From Streptomyces bauhiniae (GTDB taxonomy: Bacteria; Actinomycetota; Actinomycetes; Streptomycetales; Streptomycetaceae): 64,000 nucleotides of DNA. Positions 57,500-64,000 of the stretch are shown here, in pieces (within the stretch, counting starts at the first letter, position 1; each line of letters begins with the position of its first letter). The stretch is taken from positions 62,001-126,000 of the forward strand of contig NZ_SRRT01000009.1 in NCBI RefSeq assembly GCF_004784475.1, read 5' to 3'. The position numbers were made by a program, and so were the translations under genes. A model generated the notes under the pieces. The model did no database searches. It saw only the letters and a program-made list of their open reading frames with translations, and had not been told where the DNA came from.

Positions 57500-58939
57500 A
57501 TGCTGACGGTCGACCTGGCCAGGTATCCCTTGCTCCTGGCCGCCGCGGCGGAGCCGGACCAGCTCTTGCCGGCCAGGGAGCAGATGGCCTTCACGCTGGG
57601 CTTCCACATCATCCTGGTGCCCTTCGGCGTGGCCCTGACCTCCCTGATGCTCATCGCCAACTACCGGGGACTGCGCAAGGGGGACGAGGCCGCTCTGGTG
57701 CTGGCCCGGCGCTGGTCCAAGGTGGCCGCCGTACTCTTCGCGGTCGGCGCCATCACCGGAACGGTCCTGTCCTTCGAACTGGGTCTGCTCTGGCCGGGCC
57801 TGATGGGGACCTACGGCGCCGCGTTCGGCTTCCCCTTCGCCATCGAGGGCCTGTTCTTCTTCCTCGAGGCCATTTTCGTGGCCATCTACATCTACGGCTG
57901 GGACCGCATGCGCCCCTGGGCCCACTTCTGGTCGGGCGTACCGGTGGCGCTGGCCAGCATCGGGGGAGCGGGCGCCGTCATCGCCGCCAATAGCTGGATG
58001 AACCAGCCCGGCGGCATCACCATGCGGAACGGCAAGGTGGTCGACGTCCGGCCGGGCGAGGTCTTCTTCAACAACGCCTTCTGGCTCCAGTTCTGGCACA
58101 TGCTGCTCGCCGCCTACATCGTGGCCGGATTCGTGGTGGCCAGCGTCTACGCGGTCGGCATGATCCGGGGCCGGCGCGGCCACTACCAGAAGCTCGGCTT
58201 CCTGATCAGCTTCATCACCGCCGCCGTCGCCCTGCCGGTGCAGATCTTCGTCGGGGACACCATCGCCCGCCAGGTCTTCGACAGCGAGCCCGCCAAGTTC
58301 GCCGCCATCGAGCTGCTGCCCACCACCGGCACCCACGTCCCGGAGACCCTCGGCGGGGTCCTCATCGACGGCGAGGTGCGCTACGGCATCTCGGTGCCCT
58401 GGGTGGCCTCCATCCTGGCCGGATTCAAGCCCTCGACCCGTATCCAGGGGCTCGACGCCGTCCCGGCCGACATCAGACCCACCACCGCCCAGGTCAACAT
58501 CGTGCACTGGGCCTTCGACATCATGGTCGGCACCTCCATGCTGATGCTGGCCGTCGCCGTCTGGTTCGTGTGGGTGTGGTGGAAGCGCCGGAACACCCTC
58601 CAGACCAACCGCTGGTTCCTGGGCGCCGCCTCCCTGTGCGGCATCGTCTCCATCCTCAGCCTGGAGAGCGGCTGGGTGGTCACCGAGGTCGGCCGCCAGC
58701 CGTGGATCGTCGTCGGGCTGCTGCGCACCAGAGACGCGGTGACCACCCAGGGCAACCTCTGGCCGACCTTCGCCGGGGTGCTGGTGCTCTACCTGGCGGT
58801 CGGCACCGGCGCCATCTGGGTCCTGCTCTCGATGAAACGGCGCTGGCAGAAACAGGGCGACGAGAACGTCCCCGTGCCCTACGGCCCCGACGACGCAGCC
58901 GGCTCCGGGCGCGAGCGCTCCGAGGGGAAGGTGCGGTAA
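57500..58939 (+). CDS. cydA: Cytochrome bd-type quinol oxidase subunit I (short Q-loop type)
   Basis: A 479-residue membrane subunit with about nine helices. Heme ligands are expected in EQMAFTLGFHIILVPFGVAL (His near residue 36), LQFWHMLLAAYIVAGF (His near 199) and the methionine of FDIMVGTSMLML. ESGWVVTEVGRQPWIVVGLLRT is the conserved quinol-side motif, and the Q-loop between helices 6 and 7 is short. It oxidises quinol and reduces oxygen to water at hemes b and d. GAGGAGGG six bases upstream of the ATG is the ribosome binding site. It abuts cydB. Confidence 0.93.
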   Translation: MLTVDLARYPLLLAAAAEPDQLLPAREQMAFTLGFHIILVPFGVALTSLMLIANYRGLRKGDEAALVLARRWSKVAAVLFAVGAITGTVLSFELGLLWPGLMGTYGAAFGFPFAIEGLFFFLEAIFVAIYIYGWDRMRPWAHFWSGVPVALASIGGAGAVIAANSWMNQPGGITMRNGKVVDVRPGEVFFNNAFWLQFWHMLLAAYIVAGFVVASVYAVGMIRGRRGHYQKLGFLISFITAAVALPVQIFVGDTIARQVFDSEPAKFAAIELLPTTGTHVPETLGGVLIDGEVRYGISVPWVASILAGFKPSTRIQGLDAVPADIRPTTAQVNIVHWAFDIMVGTSMLMLAVAVWFVWVWWKRRNTLQTNRWFLGAASLCGIVSILSLESGWVVTEVGRQPWIVVGLLRTRDAVTTQGNLWPTFAGVLVLYLAVGTGAIWVLLSMKRRWQKQGDENVPVPYGPDDAAGSGRERSEGKVR

Positions 58940-60661
58940 ATGGCCGAGCTGGTCGCGGTATTCCTCTTCATCGGCGTCGTCGCCTACGCGGTGCTCGGCG
59001 GTGCGGACTTCGGCGCGGGCTTCTGGGACCTGATCGCGGGCGGCGCCAAACGCGGCCGCGAGCCACGCCATCTGATCGACGTCTCCCTCGCCCCCGTCTG
59101 GGAGGCCAACCACACCTGGCTGATCTACTGCCTCGTCGTCCTGTGGACCGGCTTCCCCTCCGCCTTCGCCGCCATCACCACCACCCTCTACATCCCGCTG
59201 CTCCTCGCCCTGCTCGGCATCGTGCTGCGCGGCGCCGGCTTCGCCTTCCGCAAGGCCACCGTCCGCACCGAGGAGCAACGCCTGTACGGCGCCGCCTTCG
59301 CGGTGTCCTCGGTCCTGACGCCGTACTGCTTCGGCGCCATCGCGGGCGGCCTGGCCTCCGGCCGCGTCCCCACGGCGGGCAACGGCGACGCGATCTCGAG
59401 CTGGGTCAACCCCTCCAGCATCCTCGGCGGCGTCCTCGCCGTCCTGGCCTGCTCCTACGTCGCCGCCACCTATCTGACCGTGGAGGCGCTGCACCGCGAC
59501 GACGACAAGCTCTACCGGTACTACCGCGACCGGGCGATGGCCGCCGGCGCGGTCACCGGCGCGGTCAGCATCGCCGGGATCTTCGTCCTCCAGGCCGACT
59601 CGCCCCGCCTCTTCGACCGCCTCAGCGGGCCGGCGCTGCCCCTGGTGGTCCTCGCGGCCGTCGGCGGCCTGGTCGGACTGGCCCTGCTCTGGGCCAAGCG
59701 GACGGTGGGCACCCGGGTCGCGGCGGCGGGCGCGGTGGCGCTGGTCATCGTCGGCTGGGGCGTGGCCCAGACGCCGTACCTCCTGGGCACCCACCTCTCC
59801 ATCACCGAGGCTGCCGCGCCGAACGCCAGCCTGGCCGTGGTGGTCGGTGTCGCCATCGTCGCGGGCCTGCTGATCGTGCCGTCCCTGGTGCTGCTGTTCC
59901 GGCTCAGCGGCCGGGGCGTCGTGGGCGTGGGCGACCGGCCCTTTCGGAGCAGCGTGCGGCAAGGGGAGCGGGGTAGCGGGGAGGGCATGACCGAGGGCAG
60001 TGCAGCGGACAGGGCCAGCCGGGCGGCCGAGGCCGATCGGAGTGACGCGGCCAAGGCCGGGCGGGGTGCCGGGGCCAGGCTGACCAAGGGCGCCCGAAGC
60101 ACCGGCGCGAAGACCGCCCGCACCCCCGCCGCCCCGCTCGGCCCCACCGCCGTCCAGGGCCAGCCCCACCGCTGGGTGCCCTACGTCCTCTGCGCCGGAG
60201 CCGTCACGGCGACGGCGGTCGCCGGGGCTCGGGCCACGCGGCCGGACGCCCGCTGGTACCGCGAGCTGAACACCCCCGACTGGCAGCCGCCGCCCTGGGC
60301 GTTCGGCGCGGTCTGGACCCCGCTGTACGCCTCCGTCGCCGTGGCGGGCGGCCGCGCCCTGAACGCGGCACGCGGGCCCCAGCGGAAGGCGCTGGCCGGT
60401 GAGTTCGCCGCCAACCTCGCCCTGAACGCCGGCTGGAGCAACCTCTTCTTCCGGCTCCGCAGCCCGCTCGCGGGCCTCGCGGGCACCCTCCTGCTGGACG
60501 CGAGCAACATCCGCCTCCTCACCCGCGTCGCCCGTACCGACCGCAAGGCGGCCGTCATCCTGCTGCCGTACGCGGCCTGGTGCGCGTACGCCACCTGCCT
60601 GAACGCCTCGATCGTCGCCCGCAACCACGAACCCCGGCACCGGGGGCCGTCCAAGAGCTGA
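58940..60661 (+). CDS. cydB: Cytochrome bd-type oxidase subunit II fused to a TspO/MBR domain
   Basis: A 573-residue fusion. Residues 1 to about 335 are CydB (VVAYAVLGGADFGAGFWDLIAGG, SLAPVWEANHTWLIYCLVVLWTGFP, SSVLTPYCFGAIAGGLASG), with eight or nine helices. A charged, Ala/Arg/Gly-rich linker spans about 336-408. Residues about 409-572 form a complete five-helix TspO domain: WYRELNTPDWQPPPWAFG, VWTPLYASVAVAGGRAL, LALNAGWSNLFFRLRSPL, LLPYAAWCAYATCLNAS. The frame is unbroken. TspO proteins bind porphyrins and respond to oxidative conditions, so a role with oxidase heme is plausible. An in-frame ATG at 59987 after GGGGAGGG could also start a separate TspO. Confidence 0.9.
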   Translation: MAELVAVFLFIGVVAYAVLGGADFGAGFWDLIAGGAKRGREPRHLIDVSLAPVWEANHTWLIYCLVVLWTGFPSAFAAITTTLYIPLLLALLGIVLRGAGFAFRKATVRTEEQRLYGAAFAVSSVLTPYCFGAIAGGLASGRVPTAGNGDAISSWVNPSSILGGVLAVLACSYVAATYLTVEALHRDDDKLYRYYRDRAMAAGAVTGAVSIAGIFVLQADSPRLFDRLSGPALPLVVLAAVGGLVGLALLWAKRTVGTRVAAAGAVALVIVGWGVAQTPYLLGTHLSITEAAAPNASLAVVVGVAIVAGLLIVPSLVLLFRLSGRGVVGVGDRPFRSSVRQGERGSGEGMTEGSAADRASRAAEADRSDAAKAGRGAGARLTKGARSTGAKTARTPAAPLGPTAVQGQPHRWVPYVLCAGAVTATAVAGARATRPDARWYRELNTPDWQPPPWAFGAVWTPLYASVAVAGGRALNAARGPQRKALAGEFAANLALNAGWSNLFFRLRSPLAGLAGTLLLDASNIRLLTRVARTDRKAAVILLPYAAWCAYATCLNASIVARNHEPRHRGPSKS

Positions 60662-60699
60662 GCGGCGAGTCCCGCCGCGGCGGGCGTGAGGGGCGCTCG

Positions 60700-60705
60700 T
60701 AGGAT
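60700..60705 (+). promoter_or_regulatory. -10 box of a probable leaderless promoter
   Basis: TAGGAT is followed by seven bases and the ATG at 60713. It overlaps the earlier in-frame ATG at 60704, which argues for 60713 as the start. Confidence 0.4.
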
Positions 60706-60712
60706 GACCGGC

Positions 60713-61111
60713 ATGCCCGGCACCGCCCACCAGCGCCCCCCGCGACCGCCCCACCGGCGCTCGCCCGCGCTGCTCGTGCTCGCGGTGCTGCTCGGGCTGC
60801 TCGGCATGCACGCCCTGGCCCCGGCCGGCGGCACCGGGCACCGGGAACACACCCACGCCGTCCATGCGGGCGCCGTCATCGACGCCCCCGGCGACTGCCC
60901 CGACGGCCACTGCGGCGGCCACCGGCTCCACCACGCCGACCCGACCTGTGCCTCGGGCGCCGTGAGCAACGGCCCCGACCTGCCGAAGCCCCTCGCGGGC
61001 CCGCCCGGCGCGCCCGAACCGTGTGGCGACCCCCGCACCCGTCCCGCCACCGCGCCCGACGGCGCCCGCGCACCCCCCTCCCTGGCCGAACTCCAACTGC
61101 TGCGGATCTAG
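60713..61111 (+). CDS. DUF6153-like small exported protein
   Basis: A protein of about 132 residues. One hydrophobic segment near the N-terminus (ALLVLAVLLGLLGMHALAPAGG) acts as signal or anchor, then a His/Cys-rich part follows (HREHTHAVHAGA, DCPDGHCGGHRLHHADPTCASG). This composition matches Streptomyces DUF6153 proteins, often found beside DUF305 proteins. The His/Cys content suggests copper or other metal binding outside the membrane. The C-terminal third is Pro-rich. It precedes the DUF305 lipoprotein gene by 81 bases on the same strand. ATG 60704 is the alternative start. Confidence 0.7.
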   Translation: MPGTAHQRPPRPPHRRSPALLVLAVLLGLLGMHALAPAGGTGHREHTHAVHAGAVIDAPGDCPDGHCGGHRLHHADPTCASGAVSNGPDLPKPLAGPPGAPEPCGDPRTRPATAPDGARAPPSLAELQLLRI

Positions 61112-61192
61112 AGGCACCCACGACCGCGCGCCCATGCAGCGCGGCCGTCCCCACGCGTGCCCAAACCCCCTCCCAACAGCAGGAGTTCAAGC

Positions 61193-61801
61193 ATGACCCC
61201 CTCCCACGCGATCCGCCGTGCCGCGCTCGGCGTCGCCACCGCCTCCGCCGTCGTGCTCCTCGCCGCCTGCGGCGGCACCACGCACACCGGTGCCCACGGC
61301 GCCCCGGCCCCGTCCGCTACGACCCGCGCTCACAACCCCCAGGACGTCTCCTTCGCGCAGGGCATGATCCCGCACCACCAGCAGGCCGTGGACATGGCCC
61401 GGCTGGCCTCGGATCATGAAGCCTCCGCCGAGGTGAAGGCCCTCGCCGCCCGGATCGAGAAGGCGCAGGACCCCGAGATCCGCACCATGACCGGCTGGCT
61501 GAAGTCCTGGGGCGAGGAGCCCCCGATGGCCGGCATGGACCATTCGCGGCACGGCGGCATGGCGGGCATGTCCGGGATGATGAGCGCCGACGACATGACC
61601 GCGCTGAAGAAGAGCACCGGCGCCGACTTCGACAGGAAGTTCCTGACCCTGATGGTCGTCCACCACCAGGGCGCCGTGGAGATGGCGAAGACGGAGCAGG
61701 CCAAGGGCCGGGACAGCCGGGCCACGAAGACGGCGGACGACGTGATCGCCGCGCAGAGCGCCGAGATCAAGCAGATGAAGGGCCTGCTCGCCGAGAAGTG
61801 A
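61193..61801 (+). CDS. DUF305-family lipoprotein
   Basis: A 202-residue lipoprotein. The signal peptide ends in the lipobox LLAAC, with the acylated cysteine near residue 27. Two DUF305 repeats carry the histidine pairs (FAQGMIPHHQQAVDMARLA and LTLMVVHHQGAVEMAKTE), separated by a Met/His-rich loop (MAGMDHSRHGGMAGMSGMM). The four-helix, ferritin-like fold with Met/His clusters suggests periplasm-side copper binding. AGGAG seven bases before ATG 61193 fixes the start. The DUF6153 gene upstream and the oxidase genes before it give a metal-linked setting. Confidence 0.92.
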   Translation: MTPSHAIRRAALGVATASAVVLLAACGGTTHTGAHGAPAPSATTRAHNPQDVSFAQGMIPHHQQAVDMARLASDHEASAEVKALAARIEKAQDPEIRTMTGWLKSWGEEPPMAGMDHSRHGGMAGMSGMMSADDMTALKKSTGADFDRKFLTLMVVHHQGAVEMAKTEQAKGRDSRATKTADDVIAAQSAEIKQMKGLLAEK

Positions 61802-61806
61802 GCAAA

Positions 61807-61841
61807 GGGCGGGGCCGGGGTGTCGTACCCCGGCCCCGCCC
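61807..61841. terminator. Bidirectional hairpin terminator
   Basis: A perfect 15-base-pair, almost pure G/C stem with a five-base loop lies between the convergent DUF305 and rocD genes. Confidence 0.8.
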
Positions 61842-61849
61842 GCCCATGC

Positions 61850-63076
61850 TCAGCCCGCCTGACCCAGCACCTTTTCCAGCGTCCCCAGCGCGGAGCGCAG
61901 CTCGTCCGCCGTCACCGTCAGCGGGGGAGCGAGCCGGATCGTGGAACCGTGGGTGTCCTTGACCAGGATGCCCTCGCGCATCAGCCGCTCGCTGATCTCC
62001 CGGCCGGTGCCCAGCGCCGGGTCCACGTCCACGCCGGCCCACAGGCCGCGCGCCCGGAACCCGGTCACCCCGTGCCCGCGCAGCGCTTCGAGACCCTCGC
62101 GCAGGACCAGCCCCAGCTCGTCGGCCCGGCGCTGGAACTCACCCGTCTCCAGCAGCTCGACCACCGCCGTGCCGACCGCCGCCGCCAGCGGATTGCCGCC
62201 GAAGGTGGAGCCGTGCTCGCCCGGACCCAGCACGCCCATCACCTCACGCCGGGCCACCACCGCAGAGACCGGCACGATGCCGCCGCCCAGCGCCTTGCCC
62301 AGCAGCAGCACGTCCGGCACCACCGACTCGTGCTCGACGGCCAGGGTGCGCCCGGTGCGGCCCAGCCCGGACTGGATCTCGTCCGCGATGAACAGGCACC
62401 CCTTGCGCCGGGTCAGTTCCCGGACACCGGTCAGATAGCCCGCGTCCGGGATGATCACCCCGGCCTCGCCCTGGATGGGCTCGATCAGCACCGCGGCCGT
62501 GGTCTCGTCGACCGCCTCCTCCAGCGCGGCCAGGTCGTTGTACGGCACGATCTTGAAGCCGGGCGTGAAGGGGCCGAAGCCCGCCCGCGCCGACTCGTCC
62601 GTGGAGAAGCTGACGATGGTCGTCGTACGGCCGTGGAAGTTGTCCGCCGCGACCACGATCGTGGCCTGCCCGTCGGGCACGCCCTTCACGTCGTACGCCC
62701 ACTTGCGGGCCACCTTGATGCCGCTCTCCACCGCCTCGGCGCCGGTGTTCATGGGCAGCACCATGTCCAGACCGGTCAGCGCGGCGAGCCGCTCGGCGAA
62801 CTCGGCCAGCCGGTCGTTGTGGAAGGCGCGGGAGGTCAGGGTCAGCCGGTCGAGCTGGTCGTGCGCGGCCTGGATCAGCGCCGGATGGCGGTGGCCGAAG
62901 TTGAGGGCCGAATAGCCCGCCAGCATGTCGAGGTACCGGCGGCCCTCGACGTCCTCCACCCAGGCGCCCTCGGCCCGTGCCACGACGACGGGCAGCGGGT
63001 GGTAGTTGTGCGCGAGCACCGGCTCCTCCGCCCGGATCAGGTCGGCGGACGTGCGCGCGTGCGCGGGTGCGGTCAT
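61850..63076 (-). CDS. rocD: Ornithine aminotransferase
   Basis: A 408-residue class III aminotransferase. It has NYHPLPVVVARAEGAWVEDVEG, MLAGYSALNFGHRHP, LPMNTGAEAVESGIKVARKWAY, FHGRTTTIVSFSTDE, LFIADEIQSGLGRTG and the PLP lysine in LLGKALGGGIVPVSAVV (about residue 252), all typical of RocD. It converts ornithine and 2-oxoglutarate to glutamate semialdehyde and glutamate. The start at ATG 63076 has AGGAG eight bases upstream and overlaps the stop of the upstream hydrolase gene by four bases, so the two genes are coupled. Confidence 0.93.
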   Translation of the reverse strand: MTAPAHARTSADLIRAEEPVLAHNYHPLPVVVARAEGAWVEDVEGRRYLDMLAGYSALNFGHRHPALIQAAHDQLDRLTLTSRAFHNDRLAEFAERLAALTGLDMVLPMNTGAEAVESGIKVARKWAYDVKGVPDGQATIVVAADNFHGRTTTIVSFSTDESARAGFGPFTPGFKIVPYNDLAALEEAVDETTAAVLIEPIQGEAGVIIPDAGYLTGVRELTRRKGCLFIADEIQSGLGRTGRTLAVEHESVVPDVLLLGKALGGGIVPVSAVVARREVMGVLGPGEHGSTFGGNPLAAAVGTAVVELLETGEFQRRADELGLVLREGLEALRGHGVTGFRARGLWAGVDVDPALGTGREISERLMREGILVKDTHGSTIRLAPPLTVTADELRSALGTLEKVLGQAG

Positions 63077-63885
63077 GAGCGGATCTCCTGAGTGCAGCAC
63101 TTGATGCCGCCGCCTGCCTTGTGCAGCTCCGACAGATCGACGGGCACGGGGTCGTAGCCATGCGTCGCCAGGCGCTCGGCGAGCACCTCGGCCTGGGGGG
63201 CGATGAAGACGTGCCGGCCGTCGGACACGGAGTTCAGGCCGAAGGCCATCGCGTCGTCACGGGTGGCGAGCACCGCGTCCGGGTACAGCCGCCGGAGCAC
63301 CTCGCGGCTGTCCGCCGAGAAGGCTTCCGGGTAGTAGGCGATGTTGTCGTCGTCCAGCACGAACAGCGCCGTGTCCAGGTGGTAGAAGTACGGGTCCACC
63401 AGGGTCAGCGTGATCACCGGGTGGCCGAAGAACTCCTGCGCCTCGCGGTGGGCGTCGGGTGTGGTGCGGAACCCGGTGCCGGCCAGCACGTACCGGCCGG
63501 TCCACACCAGGTCGCCCTCGCCCTCGGTGACCGCCAGCGGGCGGTACACGTCGTATCCCGCGGTCCTGAACCAGGATTCGTAGTGGAGCGACTCCGGGCG
63601 GCGCTCCGGGGCGTGGAACAGCGAGCCGAAGACGCGGCCGCCGACCACGAAGGCGGCGTTGGCCGCGAAGACCATGTCGGGCAGACCCGGCACCGGGTCG
63701 ACGGCGTCCACGGTGTGCCCGTGGGCGCGGTAGGCGTCGATCAGCGCCTGCCACTGGGACTGGGCGAGGTCGACGTCCACGGGGGCGTCGGGACGCATCC
63801 AGGGGTTGATCGCGTACTGCACGGTGAAGTGCCTGGGTTCGCAGACCAGGAAGCGCCGGGGGCGCTGCACACGGGTTTCGGCCAC
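63073..63885 (-). CDS. Dimethylargininase/arginine-deiminase-family hydrolase
   Basis: A 270-residue amidinotransferase-fold enzyme. It shows FLVCEPRHFTVQYAINPWM, GLPDMVFAANAAFVVGGRVFGS, EGEGDLVWTGRYVLAGTGFRT, the catalytic histidine in DPYFYHLDTALFVLDDD and the catalytic cysteine in GGGIKCCTQEIRS at the end. The length and CCTQEIR close fit dimethylarginine dimethylaminohydrolase relatives, which yield citrulline, but other guanidino substrates are possible. It is coupled to rocD, so a guanidino or arginine-related breakdown route is likely. The GTG at 63885 has GGAGGAAA six bases upstream. Confidence 0.88.
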   Translation of the reverse strand: MAETRVQRPRRFLVCEPRHFTVQYAINPWMRPDAPVDVDLAQSQWQALIDAYRAHGHTVDAVDPVPGLPDMVFAANAAFVVGGRVFGSLFHAPERRPESLHYESWFRTAGYDVYRPLAVTEGEGDLVWTGRYVLAGTGFRTTPDAHREAQEFFGHPVITLTLVDPYFYHLDTALFVLDDDNIAYYPEAFSADSREVLRRLYPDAVLATRDDAMAFGLNSVSDGRHVFIAPQAEVLAERLATHGYDPVPVDLSELHKAGGGIKCCTQEIRS

Positions 63886-64000
63886 AGAGGGTTTCCTCCG
63901 CTTTCCAGTGTGTTACTCACGGGGGTGACACCACGGTAGAAACTCCGGCCGAGGCACGACAAGCGACAAAAGCTGCGTGATCGCGCAGGATCGCTGCGCA

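Noticed and set aside
57335..61135. 1266-codon open frame on the minus strand
   Set aside because: Antisense to cydA, cydB-tspO and the DUF6153 gene; Gly/Asp/Gln-rich low-complexity translation with no domain.
63930..64000. TGCG...CGCA symmetry at the right edge
   Set aside because: Only the outer four bases match as an inverted repeat, and the gene beyond the edge is not visible.

Overview
The window looks like chromosomal DNA of a Streptomyces or close relative. GC is very high with strong G/C third-position bias, nearly every gene starts at ATG or GTG with an occasional TTG, and the gene content is typically streptomycete: ECF41-type sigma factor, P450 with its own ferredoxin and reductase, ROK and GntR-UTRA regulators, urease in the order ureABC-FGD, tripeptidyl aminopeptidase, DUF6153/DUF305 pair. 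About 60 protein genes fill it almost completely. I saw no tRNA, rRNA, CRISPR array, insertion sequence or prophage. The left edge cuts a gamma-carbonic-anhydrase-like gene.

Layout. 0-6.7 kb: hexapeptide acyltransferase, XRE-cupin regulator, YbaK-like deacylase, CoA-binding protein, a degenerate cysteinyl-tRNA-synthetase-like protein, an APC permease and an IMPACT protein. 6.8-10.9 kb: sbcDC. 10.9-13.9 kb: operon ferredoxin-reductase-P450. 14-18.2 kb: membrane protein, DUF885 peptidase, and a divergent Lrp regulator/trans-sulfuration enzyme pair. 18.3-22.7 kb: membrane-anchored ACT-GNAT acetyltransferase, two alpha/beta hydrolases, ECF41 sigma factor. 22.7-28.9 kb: GntR regulator behind a DasR-type operator, convergent ROK regulator, two-component system divergent from a drug-type ABC exporter, small unknown protein. 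28.9-35.8 kb: mug and purB, sirtuin, SGNH hydrolase, two CNNM/CorC-type membrane proteins, GNAT. 35.8-41.1 kb: DEAD-box helicase and a MacB-like ABC system. 41.3-42.5 kb: an orphan TTA-containing gene of unlike composition. 42.5-47 kb: biotin genes bioBAD divergent from bioF. 47.2-50.1 kb: anti-sigma-like ATPase, a cell-wall peptidase under a c-di-AMP riboswitch, an inactive ClpP paralogue with a small partner, divergent from a solo YefM-type antitoxin. 50.3-54.8 kb: urease operon behind a GlnR-like box. 54.9-61.8 kb: tap, acyltransferase, cydA, a cydB-tspO gene fusion, and a copper-linked DUF6153/DUF305 pair. 61.8-64 kb: rocD and a dimethylargininase-like hydrolase.

How it fits together. The functional blocks are self-contained: DNA-end processing (SbcCD), a complete P450 electron chain, biotin synthesis, urea use, and a bd-type quinol oxidase. 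Convergent gene pairs are separated by long perfect hairpins at 18.2, 23.6, 47.7, 56.5 and 61.8 kb. Many genes have a TANNNT box about six bases before the start codon and no Shine-Dalgarno, the pattern of leaderless transcripts. The most unusual items are the CydB-TspO fusion, the TTA-containing orphan with its palindromic promoter region, the ClpP homologue without its catalytic histidine beside a toxin-less antitoxin, the CysRS-like protein without catalytic motifs near a YbaK-like deacylase, and the riboswitch whose 5' segment is complementary to the ribosome binding site.
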